DNA of 64,000 nt from Nitratireductor aquimarinus (GCF_017255295.1 NZ_JAFKDE010000004.1:248001-312000), one strand, 5' to 3'; counted from the first letter of the stretch, positions 34,250-43,259 are shown. The notes: generated by a model not told the origin, from the sequence alone. Numbers and translations are program-made.

Positions 34250-35089
34250 ATGAGCATGGCAAGACACTCCCCCGCCCGCTCCATCGCCGCCCATGCGGTG
34301 CTGGCCACCTACACGATCATCGCACTGTTCCCGGTGTTCGTGATCGTCATCAACGCCTTCAAGTCGCGCAAGGCCATCTTCCGCACGCCGCTGGAGCTGC
34401 CCAATGCGGAAAGCTTCAGCCTGGTCGGCTTCGAAACCGTTCTGAAACAGGGCGACTTCCTGCTCTATTTCCAGAACAGCTTCATCGTCACCGTCGTGTC
34501 GCTGTTCATGGTGCTGCTGTTCGGCGCCATGGCCGCCTTCGCGCTTGCCGAATACCGCTTCAAGGGCAATTCGCTGATGGGCCTTTACCTGGCGCTCGGC
34601 ATCATGATCCCGATCCGGCTCGGCACCGTGGCGATCCTGCAGATGATGGCCGCCTCCGGCCTCGTCAACACACTGACCTCGCTGATCCTCGTCTACACGG
34701 CGCAGGGCCTGCCGCTGGCCGTCTTCATCCTGTCGGAGTTCATGCGACAGGTATCCGACGACCTGAAGAACGCCGGTCGCATCGACGGGCTCAGCGAATA
34801 CCGCATCTTCTTCCGCCTCGTCCTGCCGCTCGTACGGCCGGCCATGGCCACGGTCGCGGTCTTCACCATGATCCCGATCTGGAACGATCTGTGGTTCCCG
34901 CTGATCCTCGCCCCTGCCGAGGAAACGAAAACCATCACGCTTGGCGCACAGGTCTTCATCGGCCAGTTCGTCACCAACTGGAACGCGGTTCTGGCGGCCC
35001 TCTCGCTCGCCATCCTGCCGGTGCTGATCCTCTACCTGATCTTCTCGCGCCAGCTCATCCGCGGCATCACTTCGGGAGCAGTGAAATGA
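34250..35089 (+). CDS. ABC sugar importer permease (MalG/UgpE type)
   Basis: The 279-residue protein has six membrane helices, beginning AAHAVLATYTIIALFPVFVI. A MalG-type EAA loop is present (NAGRIDGLSEYRIFFRLVLP). The ATG at 34250 is preceded by GGGAGG. The stop codon overlaps the start of the oxidoreductase gene (ATGA). With the MalF-type protein it forms the channel of the putative amino-sugar importer. Confidence 0.9.
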   Translation: MSMARHSPARSIAAHAVLATYTIIALFPVFVIVINAFKSRKAIFRTPLELPNAESFSLVGFETVLKQGDFLLYFQNSFIVTVVSLFMVLLFGAMAAFALAEYRFKGNSLMGLYLALGIMIPIRLGTVAILQMMAASGLVNTLTSLILVYTAQGLPLAVFILSEFMRQVSDDLKNAGRIDGLSEYRIFFRLVLPLVRPAMATVAVFTMIPIWNDLWFPLILAPAEETKTITLGAQVFIGQFVTNWNAVLAALSLAILPVLILYLIFSRQLIRGITSGAVK

Positions 35090-36150
35090 GTGCGCAGGAG
35101 ACGCCCGTGCGGGTGCTGGTCGCAGGCCTCGGCAATATGGGAATGAGCCACGCACTCGCCTATCACGCCAATCCCGGTTTCGAGATCGTCGGCCTTGTCA
35201 GCCGCTCGAAGCCGGACCTGCCGGATGCGCTGAAAGCCTATCCGCATTTCACCGGCTATGAGGAAGCGCTGGCCGAAACCCGGCCGGATCTCGCCTCCGT
35301 CAACACCTATTCCGACAGCCATGCGGCCTACGCCATCGCAGCGATGGAAGCCGGCGCACATGTGTTCGTGGAAAAGCCGCTGGCCACCAATGTCGCAGAT
35401 GCAAGGCGCGTGGTGGAAACGGCAAAGGCCCATGGCCGCAAGCTGGTCGTCGGCTACATCCTGCGTCACCACCCCTCCTGGGTGCGGCTGATCGAGGAAG
35501 CGCGCGGGCTCGGCGGGCCTTACGTGTTCCGGCTGAACCTGAACCAGCAGTCCTCCGGTCCGAGCTGGCACACACACAAGCAGCTGATGGAGACCACGCC
35601 GCCCATCGTCGACTGCGGCGTGCACTATGTGGACGTGATGTGCCAGATCACCGACGCCAAACCGGTGAAAGTGCGCGGCATGGGGGTCCGGCTTTCAGAC
35701 GAAATCGCCCCGGACATGTACAATTACGGACATTTCCAGGTGATGTTCGAAGACGGTTCCGTCGGCTGGTATGAAGCCGGCTGGGGGCCGATGATGTCGG
35801 AAACCGCCTTCTTCGTGAAGGACATCGTGTCGCCGAATGGCTGCGTCTCCATCGTCATGGACGAGGGCGCGAAATCGGACGACATCGACGCCCACACGAA
35901 AACCTCACGCATCCGCATCCACAGGGCCGAAACCAATGCCCAGGGCCGCTTTGCCAATGAGGACACGCTCCTCTCCATGGAAGGCGAGCCGGGTCATCAG
36001 GAGCTGTGCGACCGCGAACAGGCCTTCGTTCTCAAAGCCATCCGCGAAGACATCGATCTCTCGCGGCACATGAACGATGCCGTGCAATCTCTCAACATCT
36101 GCCTCGCCGCCGACGAAAGCGTGCGAAGCGGCAAAGAAGTAGAACTGTAG
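35086..36150 (+). CDS. Gfo/Idh/MocA-family sugar oxidoreductase
   Basis: The 354-residue protein has an N-terminal NAD(P)-binding Rossmann fold (VRVLVAGLGNMGMSHALAYH). The family catalytic-region motif is EKPLATNVADARR, with the Lys of EKP, and the C-terminal substrate domain contains DCGVHYVDVM. These enzymes oxidise or reduce sugars, inositols or amino sugars. It sits inside the importer operon between permease and ATPase genes, with ATGA overlap, so it probably acts on the imported sugar. The substrate is unknown. Confidence 0.88.
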   Translation: MSAQETPVRVLVAGLGNMGMSHALAYHANPGFEIVGLVSRSKPDLPDALKAYPHFTGYEEALAETRPDLASVNTYSDSHAAYAIAAMEAGAHVFVEKPLATNVADARRVVETAKAHGRKLVVGYILRHHPSWVRLIEEARGLGGPYVFRLNLNQQSSGPSWHTHKQLMETTPPIVDCGVHYVDVMCQITDAKPVKVRGMGVRLSDEIAPDMYNYGHFQVMFEDGSVGWYEAGWGPMMSETAFFVKDIVSPNGCVSIVMDEGAKSDDIDAHTKTSRIRIHRAETNAQGRFANEDTLLSMEGEPGHQELCDREQAFVLKAIREDIDLSRHMNDAVQSLNICLAADESVRSGKEVEL

Positions 36151-36159
36151 GACGAAACC

Positions 36160-37170
36160 GTGGGCTCACTCGCACTCAAGAACATCACCAAGTCGTTCGG
36201 CCAGGTAGACGTCATCAAGGGCGTGGACCTGGAGGTTCAGGACGGCGAACTCGTCATCTTCGTCGGCCCGTCGGGCTGCGGAAAATCCACCCTTCTGCGC
36301 ATCATCGCCGGGCTGGAAGACGCCAGCGGCGGCCATGTCGAAATCGACGGCGCCGAAGTCAACACAACGCCGCCCTCCAAGCGCGGCATCGCCATGGTGT
36401 TCCAGACCTACGCGCTCTATCCGCACCTCACCGTGCGCGACAATATGAGCCTCGGCCTGAAACAGGCGAAACACCCGGCCGCGCATATTGCCGAACGTGT
36501 CGATTTCGCTTCGAAAATGCTGTCGCTCGAGCCCTATCTCGACCGCCGGCCGGCAGAGCTTTCGGGCGGCCAGCGCCAGCGCGTCGCCATTGGTCGCGCG
36601 GTGGTGCGCAAGCCCAAGCTCTTCCTGTTCGATGAACCGCTTTCAAACCTCGATGCGGCGCTGCGCGTCAACACGCGTCTGGAGATCGCGCGTCTCCACC
36701 GCGAACTGGGCGCGACCATGGTCTACGTCACCCATGACCAGACCGAAGCCATGACGCTGGCCGACCGCATCGTCGTTCTGAACGCCGGCAGGATCGAGCA
36801 GGTCGGCACGCCGATGGAACTCTACAACGATCCGGCCAATCTGTTTGTCGCCGGCTTCATCGGGTCGCCGCAGATGAACTTCATCGAGGCTGCACGGCTT
36901 GGCCGCGACGATGCGAAAACCATCGGCATTCGTCCCGAGCACATCTCCATCGTTGCCGAAGGCGGCGATATCGAAGGCCGTGTCTCTCACATCGAGCATC
37001 TGGGTGCAGACACCAATGTCTATCTGGACTGCGGCGAATCCGGCCTCGTCTGCGCGCGCCTGTTCGGCGAGCAGAACTTCGAGATCGACAGCACTCAGCA
37101 GGCAAAGTTCGACGAGAACCGCGTCTTCCGCTTCGACGACGAGGGCAAGGCCATCCGCCGGAACGGCTGA
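36160..37170 (+). CDS. ABC sugar importer ATPase (UgpC/MalK type)
   Basis: The 336-residue protein starts with GTG 9 bp after the oxidoreductase stop, with AGGA upstream. It has Walker A GPSGCGKSTLL, Q-loop FQTYALYPHL, signature LSGGQRQRVAIGRA, Walker B FLFDEPLSNLD and the H-loop VTHDQTEAMT. A C-terminal TOBE regulatory domain (residues about 240-336) contains IGIRPEHI. This CUT1-type ATPase powers the importer encoded upstream. The shorter C-terminal part compared with MalK (about 370) is usual for UgpC-like proteins. Confidence 0.9.
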   Translation: MGSLALKNITKSFGQVDVIKGVDLEVQDGELVIFVGPSGCGKSTLLRIIAGLEDASGGHVEIDGAEVNTTPPSKRGIAMVFQTYALYPHLTVRDNMSLGLKQAKHPAAHIAERVDFASKMLSLEPYLDRRPAELSGGQRQRVAIGRAVVRKPKLFLFDEPLSNLDAALRVNTRLEIARLHRELGATMVYVTHDQTEAMTLADRIVVLNAGRIEQVGTPMELYNDPANLFVAGFIGSPQMNFIEAARLGRDDAKTIGIRPEHISIVAEGGDIEGRVSHIEHLGADTNVYLDCGESGLVCARLFGEQNFEIDSTQQAKFDENRVFRFDDEGKAIRRNG

Positions 37171-37349
37171 ACAGGCTCCACTCAATATCGCAGGGGGCGC
37201 GGGCAGGTTTCATGTCTGCGCCCCTCCCTGCCCACTCCTGCCCTCCCTGTTCCCCCTGCGCCAAAACGCGCCGCAACCATTGCTTAGTCTATCCTTAACC
37301 CGTCCACCGGAAGCTGTTATCGTGCGTTTGATACGGACAGGAGGTTGGA

Positions 37350-38036
37350 TTGGCCATGGATAGCGGATTTGTCCCGGTCTCCCGACGCGTCACCATTCAG
37401 GACGGCGTCTACCAGCAGCTTCGTCATGCGCTCATGGTCGGTCGTTTCGATCCCGGCCAGACACTCACGATCGCATCGCTCGCGGAGACTTTTGGCACCA
37501 GCCACATGCCGGTGCGCGAAGCCCTTCGCCGGCTTGCTGCCGAGAACGCGCTCGAAATCGCCTCAAACGGCTCCGCCCGCATCCCCGGCATCAGCATCGC
37601 AAGGCTCGATGATCTGTGCCGCGCCCGTGTCGCAGTGGAAGGACTTGCCGCAGAGCTCGCCTCCACCCAGGCGACGGACGAGGCCATCGGCACGCTCGAG
37701 CGCCTCACCACCGCACATGACGCCTCAAGCGGCGAGGAGAGCATCTACGAGATGCTCGTGAAAAACCGTGATTTCCATTTCACACTTTATCGCTGTTCCG
37801 GTTCGGACGTGCTGCTGCAAATCGCGGAAACCTTATGGCTGCGCTTCGGCCCTTACATGCGCCTGCTCTCACGCCACCTGGAGCAAATTCTGCGCTCGCC
37901 GGAAGGCAAGAACTTCACCCGCCATCATCACGACGCCATCGCCGCCCTGCGCAGACAGGACGGCATTGGCCTGCGCCAGGCCATCAATGCCGACATTGGC
38001 GCAACACAGGCCCTGCTGCGTCCGCTCTGCAAGTGA
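37350..38036 (+). CDS. GntR-family (FadR/VanR type) transcriptional regulator
   Basis: The 228-residue protein has a GntR winged helix (IQDGVYQQLRHALMVGRFDP, LAETFGTSHMPVREALRRLA, ending in a wing). An all-helical FCD ligand domain follows (DLCRARVAVEGLAAELA, NRDFHFTLYRCSGSDVLLQI, FTRHHHDAIAALRRQD), whose His/Asp residues usually bind a metal and a carboxylate ligand. AGGAGG lies 5 bp before TTG 37350 but 11 bp before ATG 37356, so TTG is preferred. It stands alone after the sugar importer and may regulate it or unlinked genes. Confidence 0.85.
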   Translation: MAMDSGFVPVSRRVTIQDGVYQQLRHALMVGRFDPGQTLTIASLAETFGTSHMPVREALRRLAAENALEIASNGSARIPGISIARLDDLCRARVAVEGLAAELASTQATDEAIGTLERLTTAHDASSGEESIYEMLVKNRDFHFTLYRCSGSDVLLQIAETLWLRFGPYMRLLSRHLEQILRSPEGKNFTRHHHDAIAALRRQDGIGLRQAINADIGATQALLRPLCK

Positions 38037-38060
38037 GGAGCGATCCGCTTGGTGCCCCGC

Positions 38061-38221
38061 GCCCTCGTGGTTCGACAGGCTCACCATGAGGGCTGTTGGA
38101 CTGCCGAGGGCGGTGTAATGCGCTGAATTGCGCTTTCTGAACATGTGAGGCAGAGCATTTTCAATGCCTTGCGCCGGCCTCCAGTATAGCCCTCATGGTG
38201 AGCCTGTCGAACCACGAGGGC
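38061..38221. repeat. Perfect 34-bp inverted repeat around a 93-bp centre
   Basis: 38061-38094 and 38188-38221 are exact reverse complements, containing GTTCGACAGGCTCACCATGA. The arms are a variant of the REP family at 20083 and 47591. The centre has no coding capacity. It lies between the convergent FadR-type and RpiR-type genes, where a large cruciform or bidirectional stem-loop could act as a shared transcript end. Confidence 0.8.
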
Positions 38222-38236
38222 GCTCGGCGCAACCGG

Positions 38237-39082
38237 CTACTCCGTGGCAGGCGGCTTGTTCCAGTGAATGTGCTCCAGCGCCTGAATGCGGCTGCGCGCG
38301 GCGTCCCAGTCCCGGTGCGTCACGCGGTCGACAATGGCTTCCGCCAGCGCCATCAGCACCACGCCGGAATCCCAGGTGCGGCCGGAATCGATGGCGCAGG
38401 GCAGAACCACCCGCGCGTAATGCGAGATCGGCGAAAGCCAGGTGTCGGTGATGAGCACAATGCGCGCCTTGCGTTCGCAAAGAAGCTCACTCAGATGCAC
38501 GAGGTCGCGCTGGTAGCGGCGAATGTCGAACAGCACCACCACGTCCCCTGCCCTCACATCCAGCAACTGATCGTCCCAGGTGGAGGTCTGGTCCTGAAAG
38601 CGGCGCACATTGGGGCGCACGATGCGCAGATGCGCCGCCATGTAGCGCGCAATGGCATCGCTGAAGCGCCCGCCAAGCATGTAGCAGGCCGATTTGTGAT
38701 CTGAAAGCAGCGCGCAGGCAGCCTCGAACTCGCTTTCGGGAATGGCGTCGAGCGTCGCCTGAATGTTGGCGGTCGCCCGTGCGAAGTATGACCCGAGCGC
38801 AGAGCCATCCGCGCTGCGCGCTGGCGAGGTGTCGCCTTTTTCCAGCGGCGAGAGAAGCTCCGCCTGGATTTCCGTGCGCAGCAGGCGCTGAAACTCCGGA
38901 TACCCGGAGAAACCCAGCCGCGAGACGAAGCGCAGCACGGTCGGCGCGCTGGTTCCGGCAAGAGCGGCGAACTCGGCAACCGTCGACAGGCCGCTGCTTG
39001 GATAGTTGGCGAGAAACGCATGCGCCACTTTGCGCTCTGCGCCCGTCATCTGGCCGAGCGCTGCGTGAACCTGTTCTTTCAT
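38237..39082 (-). CDS. MurR/RpiR-family regulator with SIS domain
   Basis: The protein (281 residues from ATG 39082) has an N-terminal HTH_6 domain (MTGAERKVAHAFLANYPSSG, then LAGTSAPTVLRFVSRLGFSG). A C-terminal SIS phosphosugar-binding domain follows (ACYMLGGRFSDAIARYMAAH, DVVVLFDIRRYQRDLVHLSE). RpiR regulators sense phosphosugars or related metabolites. In-frame TTG and GTG codons upstream could lengthen it by up to 15 residues. It is divergent from the amidohydrolase-TRAP-GS operon with an RpiR-like box between them, so it likely controls that operon. Confidence 0.88.
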   Translation of the reverse strand: MKEQVHAALGQMTGAERKVAHAFLANYPSSGLSTVAEFAALAGTSAPTVLRFVSRLGFSGYPEFQRLLRTEIQAELLSPLEKGDTSPARSADGSALGSYFARATANIQATLDAIPESEFEAACALLSDHKSACYMLGGRFSDAIARYMAAHLRIVRPNVRRFQDQTSTWDDQLLDVRAGDVVVLFDIRRYQRDLVHLSELLCERKARIVLITDTWLSPISHYARVVLPCAIDSGRTWDSGVVLMALAEAIVDRVTHRDWDAARSRIQALEHIHWNKPPATE

Positions 39083-39119
39083 TCCCAAACGCGTTTCTCC
39101 AAAAGGCGCTGCCACATTC

Positions 39120-39144
39120 CGTAACAAAAATTACACGATTGACA
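39120..39144. promoter_or_regulatory. RpiR-like operator next to a -35 element
   Basis: Read on the minus strand, TGTAATTTTTGTTACG closely resembles the TGTAATnnnnnTTACA-type boxes of RpiR/HexR regulators. It lies directly before TTGACA (39139-39144, plus strand), a good -35 for the amidohydrolase operon. A weaker half-site ATTACA follows at about 39168. Placement between the regulator and the operon supports an operator role. Confidence 0.55.
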
Positions 39145-39240
39145 AATGAGCGGCAATGCTAATCAATATTACAGAGCCGTTTCAGGGGATCGTTCCACTC
39201 AAAAAACAACAAGGGAGCGGACGGCTTGTGTGGAGGTTTG

Positions 39241-40041
39241 ATGGTCAGGGCATTGCTTGCTCCATCCGAGGGACAGCCATTCGAGATCGAGCGCGCAGAC
39301 GGGCAGTCGCCGGTCATTCTCGTGTGCGAGCACGCTTCGCGCGCCATTCCGCGCGCGCTTTCAACGCTTGGCGCAAAGCCGGAAACACTGGCAAGCCACG
39401 CGGCCTGGGACATCGGTGCGCTGGCCACCGCGCGCAGGCTCTCGGCCCTGCTCGACGCGCCACTGATCCATCAGCGTTTTTCGCGACTCGTCTATGACTG
39501 CAATCGCCCGCCGGAGGCGATGGACGCAATCCCGGAGATGAGCGAAGTTCACGCCATTCCAGGCAACCGCAACCTTTCCGACGATGCCCGGCGCGAGCGC
39601 GTCGCGGCAATCTACGAACCGTTTCGCGATGCGCTGGCGGAGCTGATCGCCAGCCGCACCGGCCCGGGGAAACTGCCGGTCATCGTCACGATCCACTCCT
39701 TCACCCGCGTCTATTTCGGCATCGCCCGCCACCGCGCCGTCGGCATTCTGCATGACCGCGACCGGCGGCTGGCCGACGCCATGCTTCAGCACGCGGAGGA
39801 GGAAGGCGTCGCCAATGCGATGCGCAACTATCCTTACGGGCCGGATGATGGCGTCACGCACACGCTGCGCCTCCACGCCATCCAGCACGGCCTCCTGAAT
39901 GTCATGATCGAATATTGCAGCGACCTGATTGCCGACGAGGCGGGGCAACAGGAATGGGCGGAGCGCACTGCGCGGCTGCTCGAAGCAGCGCTGGAGCGCT
40001 TTCACATCGACATACACGCAGCCGGCCCAAAGCAGAACTGA
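39241..40041 (+). CDS. N-formylglutamate amidohydrolase-family enzyme
   Basis: The start ATG 39241 follows GGAGG by 4 bp and gives 266 residues. Family motifs are SPVILVCEHASRAIP near the N-terminus, QRFSRLVYDCNRPPEAMDAI, VTIHSFTRVYFGIAR and the C-terminal HGLLNVMIEYCSDLI; conserved Glu and His residues form the zinc site. Known members release formate from N-formylglutamate in histidine breakdown, but no hut gene is present here. As first gene of an operon with a glutamine-synthetase-like ligase and two dehydrogenases, it may instead cleave a glutamyl amide. That activity is inference. Confidence 0.85.
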   Translation: MVRALLAPSEGQPFEIERADGQSPVILVCEHASRAIPRALSTLGAKPETLASHAAWDIGALATARRLSALLDAPLIHQRFSRLVYDCNRPPEAMDAIPEMSEVHAIPGNRNLSDDARRERVAAIYEPFRDALAELIASRTGPGKLPVIVTIHSFTRVYFGIARHRAVGILHDRDRRLADAMLQHAEEEGVANAMRNYPYGPDDGVTHTLRLHAIQHGLLNVMIEYCSDLIADEAGQQEWAERTARLLEAALERFHIDIHAAGPKQN

Positions 40042-40111
40042 CAACAAAAACAGGGCTGGCGGCGAAACCAGAACGGGGAACGAGGGAGAGAGGAATGGGA
40101 GACAGGAGCCG

Positions 40112-40621
40112 ATGCCAAACGCCATAAGGCGCTATGTGCGCCTGATCGACCGGACGAACCATTATGTCGGTCTGGTGGTCATGTACATGATCTTCCTGAT
40201 GATCGGCATCCTGCTGTACTCGTCGATCATGAAGACCGTGTCCATTCCGCCGCTGTGGACGCTGGAAATGGCGCAGTTCGCCATGGTCGCCTACTACATG
40301 GTCGGCGGCGGATGGGCGCTGCAGAACGATTCCCACGTGCGGATGGACCTGATCTATGCGCGGTGGTCGCCGCGCACCAAGGCCATCGTCGATTCCATCA
40401 CCATCCTGTTCCTGATCTTCTACCTGTCGCTGCTCCTTTACGGCGGCTTTTCCTCCACGTCCTACGCGCTGAAATACGGCGAAACCAGCTACTCGTCCTG
40501 GTCGCCCTACATGGCGCCCATCAAGATCATCATGTGCATCGGCATCGCGCTGACGCTGCTTCAGGCGGTGGCCCAGCTCTTCAAGGATCTGGCGCGGGTG
40601 CGCGGGGAGGAACTCACTTGA
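40112..40621 (+). CDS. dctQ: TRAP transporter small membrane subunit
   Basis: The 169-residue protein has four predicted membrane helices, the first around VVMYMIFLMIGILLYSSIM, and the DctQ-type segment YYMVGGGWALQNDSHVRMDL. DctQ couples the large permease to the binding protein in sodium-driven TRAP uptake. AGGAG lies 3 bp before the ATG. The stop codon overlaps the TTG start of dctM by 4 bp. Confidence 0.88.
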   Translation: MPNAIRRYVRLIDRTNHYVGLVVMYMIFLMIGILLYSSIMKTVSIPPLWTLEMAQFAMVAYYMVGGGWALQNDSHVRMDLIYARWSPRTKAIVDSITILFLIFYLSLLLYGGFSSTSYALKYGETSYSSWSPYMAPIKIIMCIGIALTLLQAVAQLFKDLARVRGEELT

Positions 40622-41940
40622 GCTACGAACTCACCGCCATCCTCATGTTCACGGGCATGATGGGCCTGCTCCTGACCGGCCAGCGCGTGTTTGGCGCCAT
40701 CGGCTTCATCGCCGTGGTGTTCGCGCTTCTTCTGTGGGGCACGGGCGGCTCCGAGATCGCCTTCTCGGCCGCCATGAAGCTGATGAAATGGTACGCGCTT
40801 TTGACGCTGCCGCTGTTCATCTACATGGGCTACATGCTGTCGGAATCGGGCATCGCCGACGATCTCTACAAGATGTTCCATGTCTGGTTCGGGCCGGTGC
40901 GCGGCGGTCTTGCCATCGGCACCATCGCCCTGATGGTCGTGATCTCGGCCATGAACGGACTGTCGGTCGCCGGCATGGCCATCGGCGCGACCATCGCGCT
41001 GCCCGAGCTGCTCCGGCGCGGCTATGACAAGATCATGGTGACCGGCGTCATCCAGGCAGGCTCGTCACTGGGTATTCTCGTGCCGCCCAGCGTGGTGCTC
41101 GTGCTCTACGCGATGATCGCGCGCCAGCCGGTCGGCCAGCTCTGGCTCGCCGGCGTGTTTCCGGGCCTCCTGATGGCCGGCCTGTTCATTCTCTACATTG
41201 CCGTGCGCTGCTGGCTGCAGCCCAATCTCGGCCCCGTCCTTCCGGCGGAAGAGCGGCGCATTCCGATGTCGGAAAAGCTCAAGCTCCTGTCGGCCGGCAT
41301 CCTGCCCTTCATGATCTTCTTCCTGATGACCGGGCTTTTCGTCATGGGCATCACCAGCCTCGTGGAAAGCTCCGCCATCGGCGCGGTTTCGGCAACGGCG
41401 GCTGCCGCCATCCGTGGCCGGCTGACGCTGAAAGTGGTTCACGACACGGTGCGCAAGACGCTCTCCGTTTCGTGCATGTTCATGTGGATCATCCTGGCCG
41501 CACTCTGCTTCGGCGCGGTGTTCGACGGGCTCGGCGCAGTCAAGGCCATCGAGGGCTTCTTCCTCGACCAGCTCGGCCTGTCGCCCTGGGAGGTGCTGAT
41601 CCTGATGCAGCTCTCCTATCTCATCATGGGCATGTTCCTCGACGACACGGCCATGCTGGTCATCGTCGCGCCGCTCTACGTGCCGCTGGTCAAGCTGCTC
41701 GGCTTCGACCTCATCTGGTACGGCGTGCTCTACACGATCACCTGCCAGATCGCCTACATGACCCCGCCCTTCGGCTACAATCTGTTCCTGATGCGCGCCA
41801 TGGCGCCGCCGGAAATCAAGCTCGGAGACATCTACCGATCCATTGTGCCCTTCGTGGCGGTGATGGTGTTCGCGCTCATCATCGTCATGGTCTTCCCGCA
41901 GATCGCGCTGTGGCTTCCCCAGCACGTCTACCTTCGCTGA
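40618..41940 (+). CDS. dctM: TRAP transporter large permease
   Basis: The 440-residue protein has 12 or more membrane helices (LTAILMFTGMMGLLLTGQRV at the start) and DctM hallmarks such as GSSLGILVPPSVVLVLYAMI and MGMFLDDTAMLVIVAPLYVP. The start is read as TTG 40618, with GGGGAGG 7 bp upstream inside dctQ; the next in-frame ATG at 40645 would cut into the first helix. TRAP systems import mostly carboxylates, amino acids and compatible solutes. Confidence 0.9.
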   Translation: MSYELTAILMFTGMMGLLLTGQRVFGAIGFIAVVFALLLWGTGGSEIAFSAAMKLMKWYALLTLPLFIYMGYMLSESGIADDLYKMFHVWFGPVRGGLAIGTIALMVVISAMNGLSVAGMAIGATIALPELLRRGYDKIMVTGVIQAGSSLGILVPPSVVLVLYAMIARQPVGQLWLAGVFPGLLMAGLFILYIAVRCWLQPNLGPVLPAEERRIPMSEKLKLLSAGILPFMIFFLMTGLFVMGITSLVESSAIGAVSATAAAAIRGRLTLKVVHDTVRKTLSVSCMFMWIILAALCFGAVFDGLGAVKAIEGFFLDQLGLSPWEVLILMQLSYLIMGMFLDDTAMLVIVAPLYVPLVKLLGFDLIWYGVLYTITCQIAYMTPPFGYNLFLMRAMAPPEIKLGDIYRSIVPFVAVMVFALIIVMVFPQIALWLPQHVYLR

Positions 41941-42032
41941 CACGCCAAAAACCTAAGGAGGTCACGACCAGAAAAGCCTGCGCCAATGCCCGGCATCAAC
42001 GACCGGGACAACAACCAGAGGAGTGAACAGAG

Positions 42033-43085
42033 ATGCAAAACAGACGCGACTTTCTGAAGAAAGCGGGCATGGCATCGGCGGCGGCCGCTGGCACCACGGC
42101 CCTGGCAACGCCTTATGTTCGCGCGCAGAGCCCGATCCGCTGGCGGCTGCAGACCTATGCCGGACCGGCGCTCGCAGAGCATGTCGTCAAACCCGCCATC
42201 GACGCTTTCAACAAGGCGGCCAATGGCGAGATGGTGATCGAGCTCTACCACGCCGACCAGCTGGTTCCGACGGGCGAGCTTTTCCGCGCCATGCAGAACG
42301 GCACGATCGATGCCGTGCAGTCGGATGACGATTCCATGGCCGCTCCGGTCGATGTGTCGGTGTTCGGCGGCTACTTCCCCTTCGCCACGCGCTATTCGCT
42401 GGACGTGCAGGCGCTGTTCTACAAGCATGGCCTGGCCGAGATCTGGGAAGAGGCCTATGGCGAGGTGGAAGGCGTGACCTGGCTTTCCGCCGGCTCCTGG
42501 GATCCGTGCCACTTCAACACCAAGGAACCGATCAAGAGCCTGGAAGACCTGAAGGGCAAACGTGTCTTCACCTTCCCAACAGCCGGCAAGTTCCTCTCCC
42601 GCTTCGGCGTCGTGCCCGTCACCCTGCCCTGGGAAGACGTGGAAGTGGCGGTGCAGACGGGCGAGCTCGACGGCATCGCCTGGTCGGGCATCACCGAGGA
42701 CTACACGGTGGGCTGGGCCGACGTCACGCCCTACCTGCTCACCAACAATATCTGCGGCGCGTGGGTTGGCTCCTTCTTCGCCAATTCCGACCGCTGGAAC
42801 GAAGTGCCGGACCATCTCAAGCAACTCTTCCGGCTCGCCATGGACTCCTCGCACTATTACCGCCTGCACTGGTACTGGGCGGGCGAAGCAGATCTGCGCG
42901 TCAATGGCGGCAAGATGGAACTCACCACCATCCCCGATGCCGAATGGGCGACGGTGGAAGCCGAGGCCGAAAACTTCTGGGACGAGATCGCTGCCGAAGG
43001 CGGTCGCAAAGAGCGCGTGGTCGAGATCCTGCGCAACTACCGTTCCCTCATGCAGAAGGCCGGTCCGCCCTATCGCTACGGCTGA
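42033..43085 (+). CDS. dctP: TRAP transporter periplasmic binding protein
   Basis: The 350-residue protein starts with a twin-arginine signal (QNRRDFLKKAG, then an Ala-rich stretch ending VRAQ, cleavage near 33), so it is exported folded. DctP-domain features are VVKPAIDAFNKAANGEMVIE, ADQLVPTGELFRAMQNGTID and the LPWEDVEVAVQTGELDGIAW segment. That segment carries residues near the conserved ligand-binding Arg region of TRAP receptors. It belongs to the DctP subgroup often tied to mannitol-like or 2-oxoacid ligands, but the ligand is unknown. A strong hairpin follows the stop codon. Confidence 0.9.
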   Translation: MQNRRDFLKKAGMASAAAAGTTALATPYVRAQSPIRWRLQTYAGPALAEHVVKPAIDAFNKAANGEMVIELYHADQLVPTGELFRAMQNGTIDAVQSDDDSMAAPVDVSVFGGYFPFATRYSLDVQALFYKHGLAEIWEEAYGEVEGVTWLSAGSWDPCHFNTKEPIKSLEDLKGKRVFTFPTAGKFLSRFGVVPVTLPWEDVEVAVQTGELDGIAWSGITEDYTVGWADVTPYLLTNNICGAWVGSFFANSDRWNEVPDHLKQLFRLAMDSSHYYRLHWYWAGEADLRVNGGKMELTTIPDAEWATVEAEAENFWDEIAAEGGRKERVVEILRNYRSLMQKAGPPYRYG

Positions 43086-43101
43086 GCGCAACGCGACTTC
43101 A

Positions 43102-43131
43102 TGGCCCCGGGGCGTTCGCGCCGGGGCCATA
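43102..43131 (+). terminator. GC-rich hairpin after dctP
   Basis: ATGGCCCCGG and CCGGGGCCAT form a 10-bp perfect stem around a 10-nt loop, 16 bp after the dctP stop codon. No U-run follows. It probably stabilises dctP mRNA or partly terminates before the enzyme genes. Confidence 0.6.
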
Positions 43132-43149
43132 TCCCGAAGCATCGGACAG

Positions 43150-43167
43150 AACCGCGAAAGCGGTTTT
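43150..43167 (+). terminator. Short hairpin with GAAA tetraloop before the GS-like gene
   Basis: AACCGC and GCGGTT pair around GAAA and are followed by TT. It lies 19 bp after the larger hairpin and 93 bp before the ligase gene. It may be a weak intrinsic terminator or attenuator. Confidence 0.4.
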
Positions 43168-43259
43168 CCTTTGTCCCGGTGCTCAATCCGCAAGTCAGAT
43201 CACCGTTTGGGCGTCCGGATGACGCGCGGCGATCGGGAACCACCGACAGGACGAATTGA

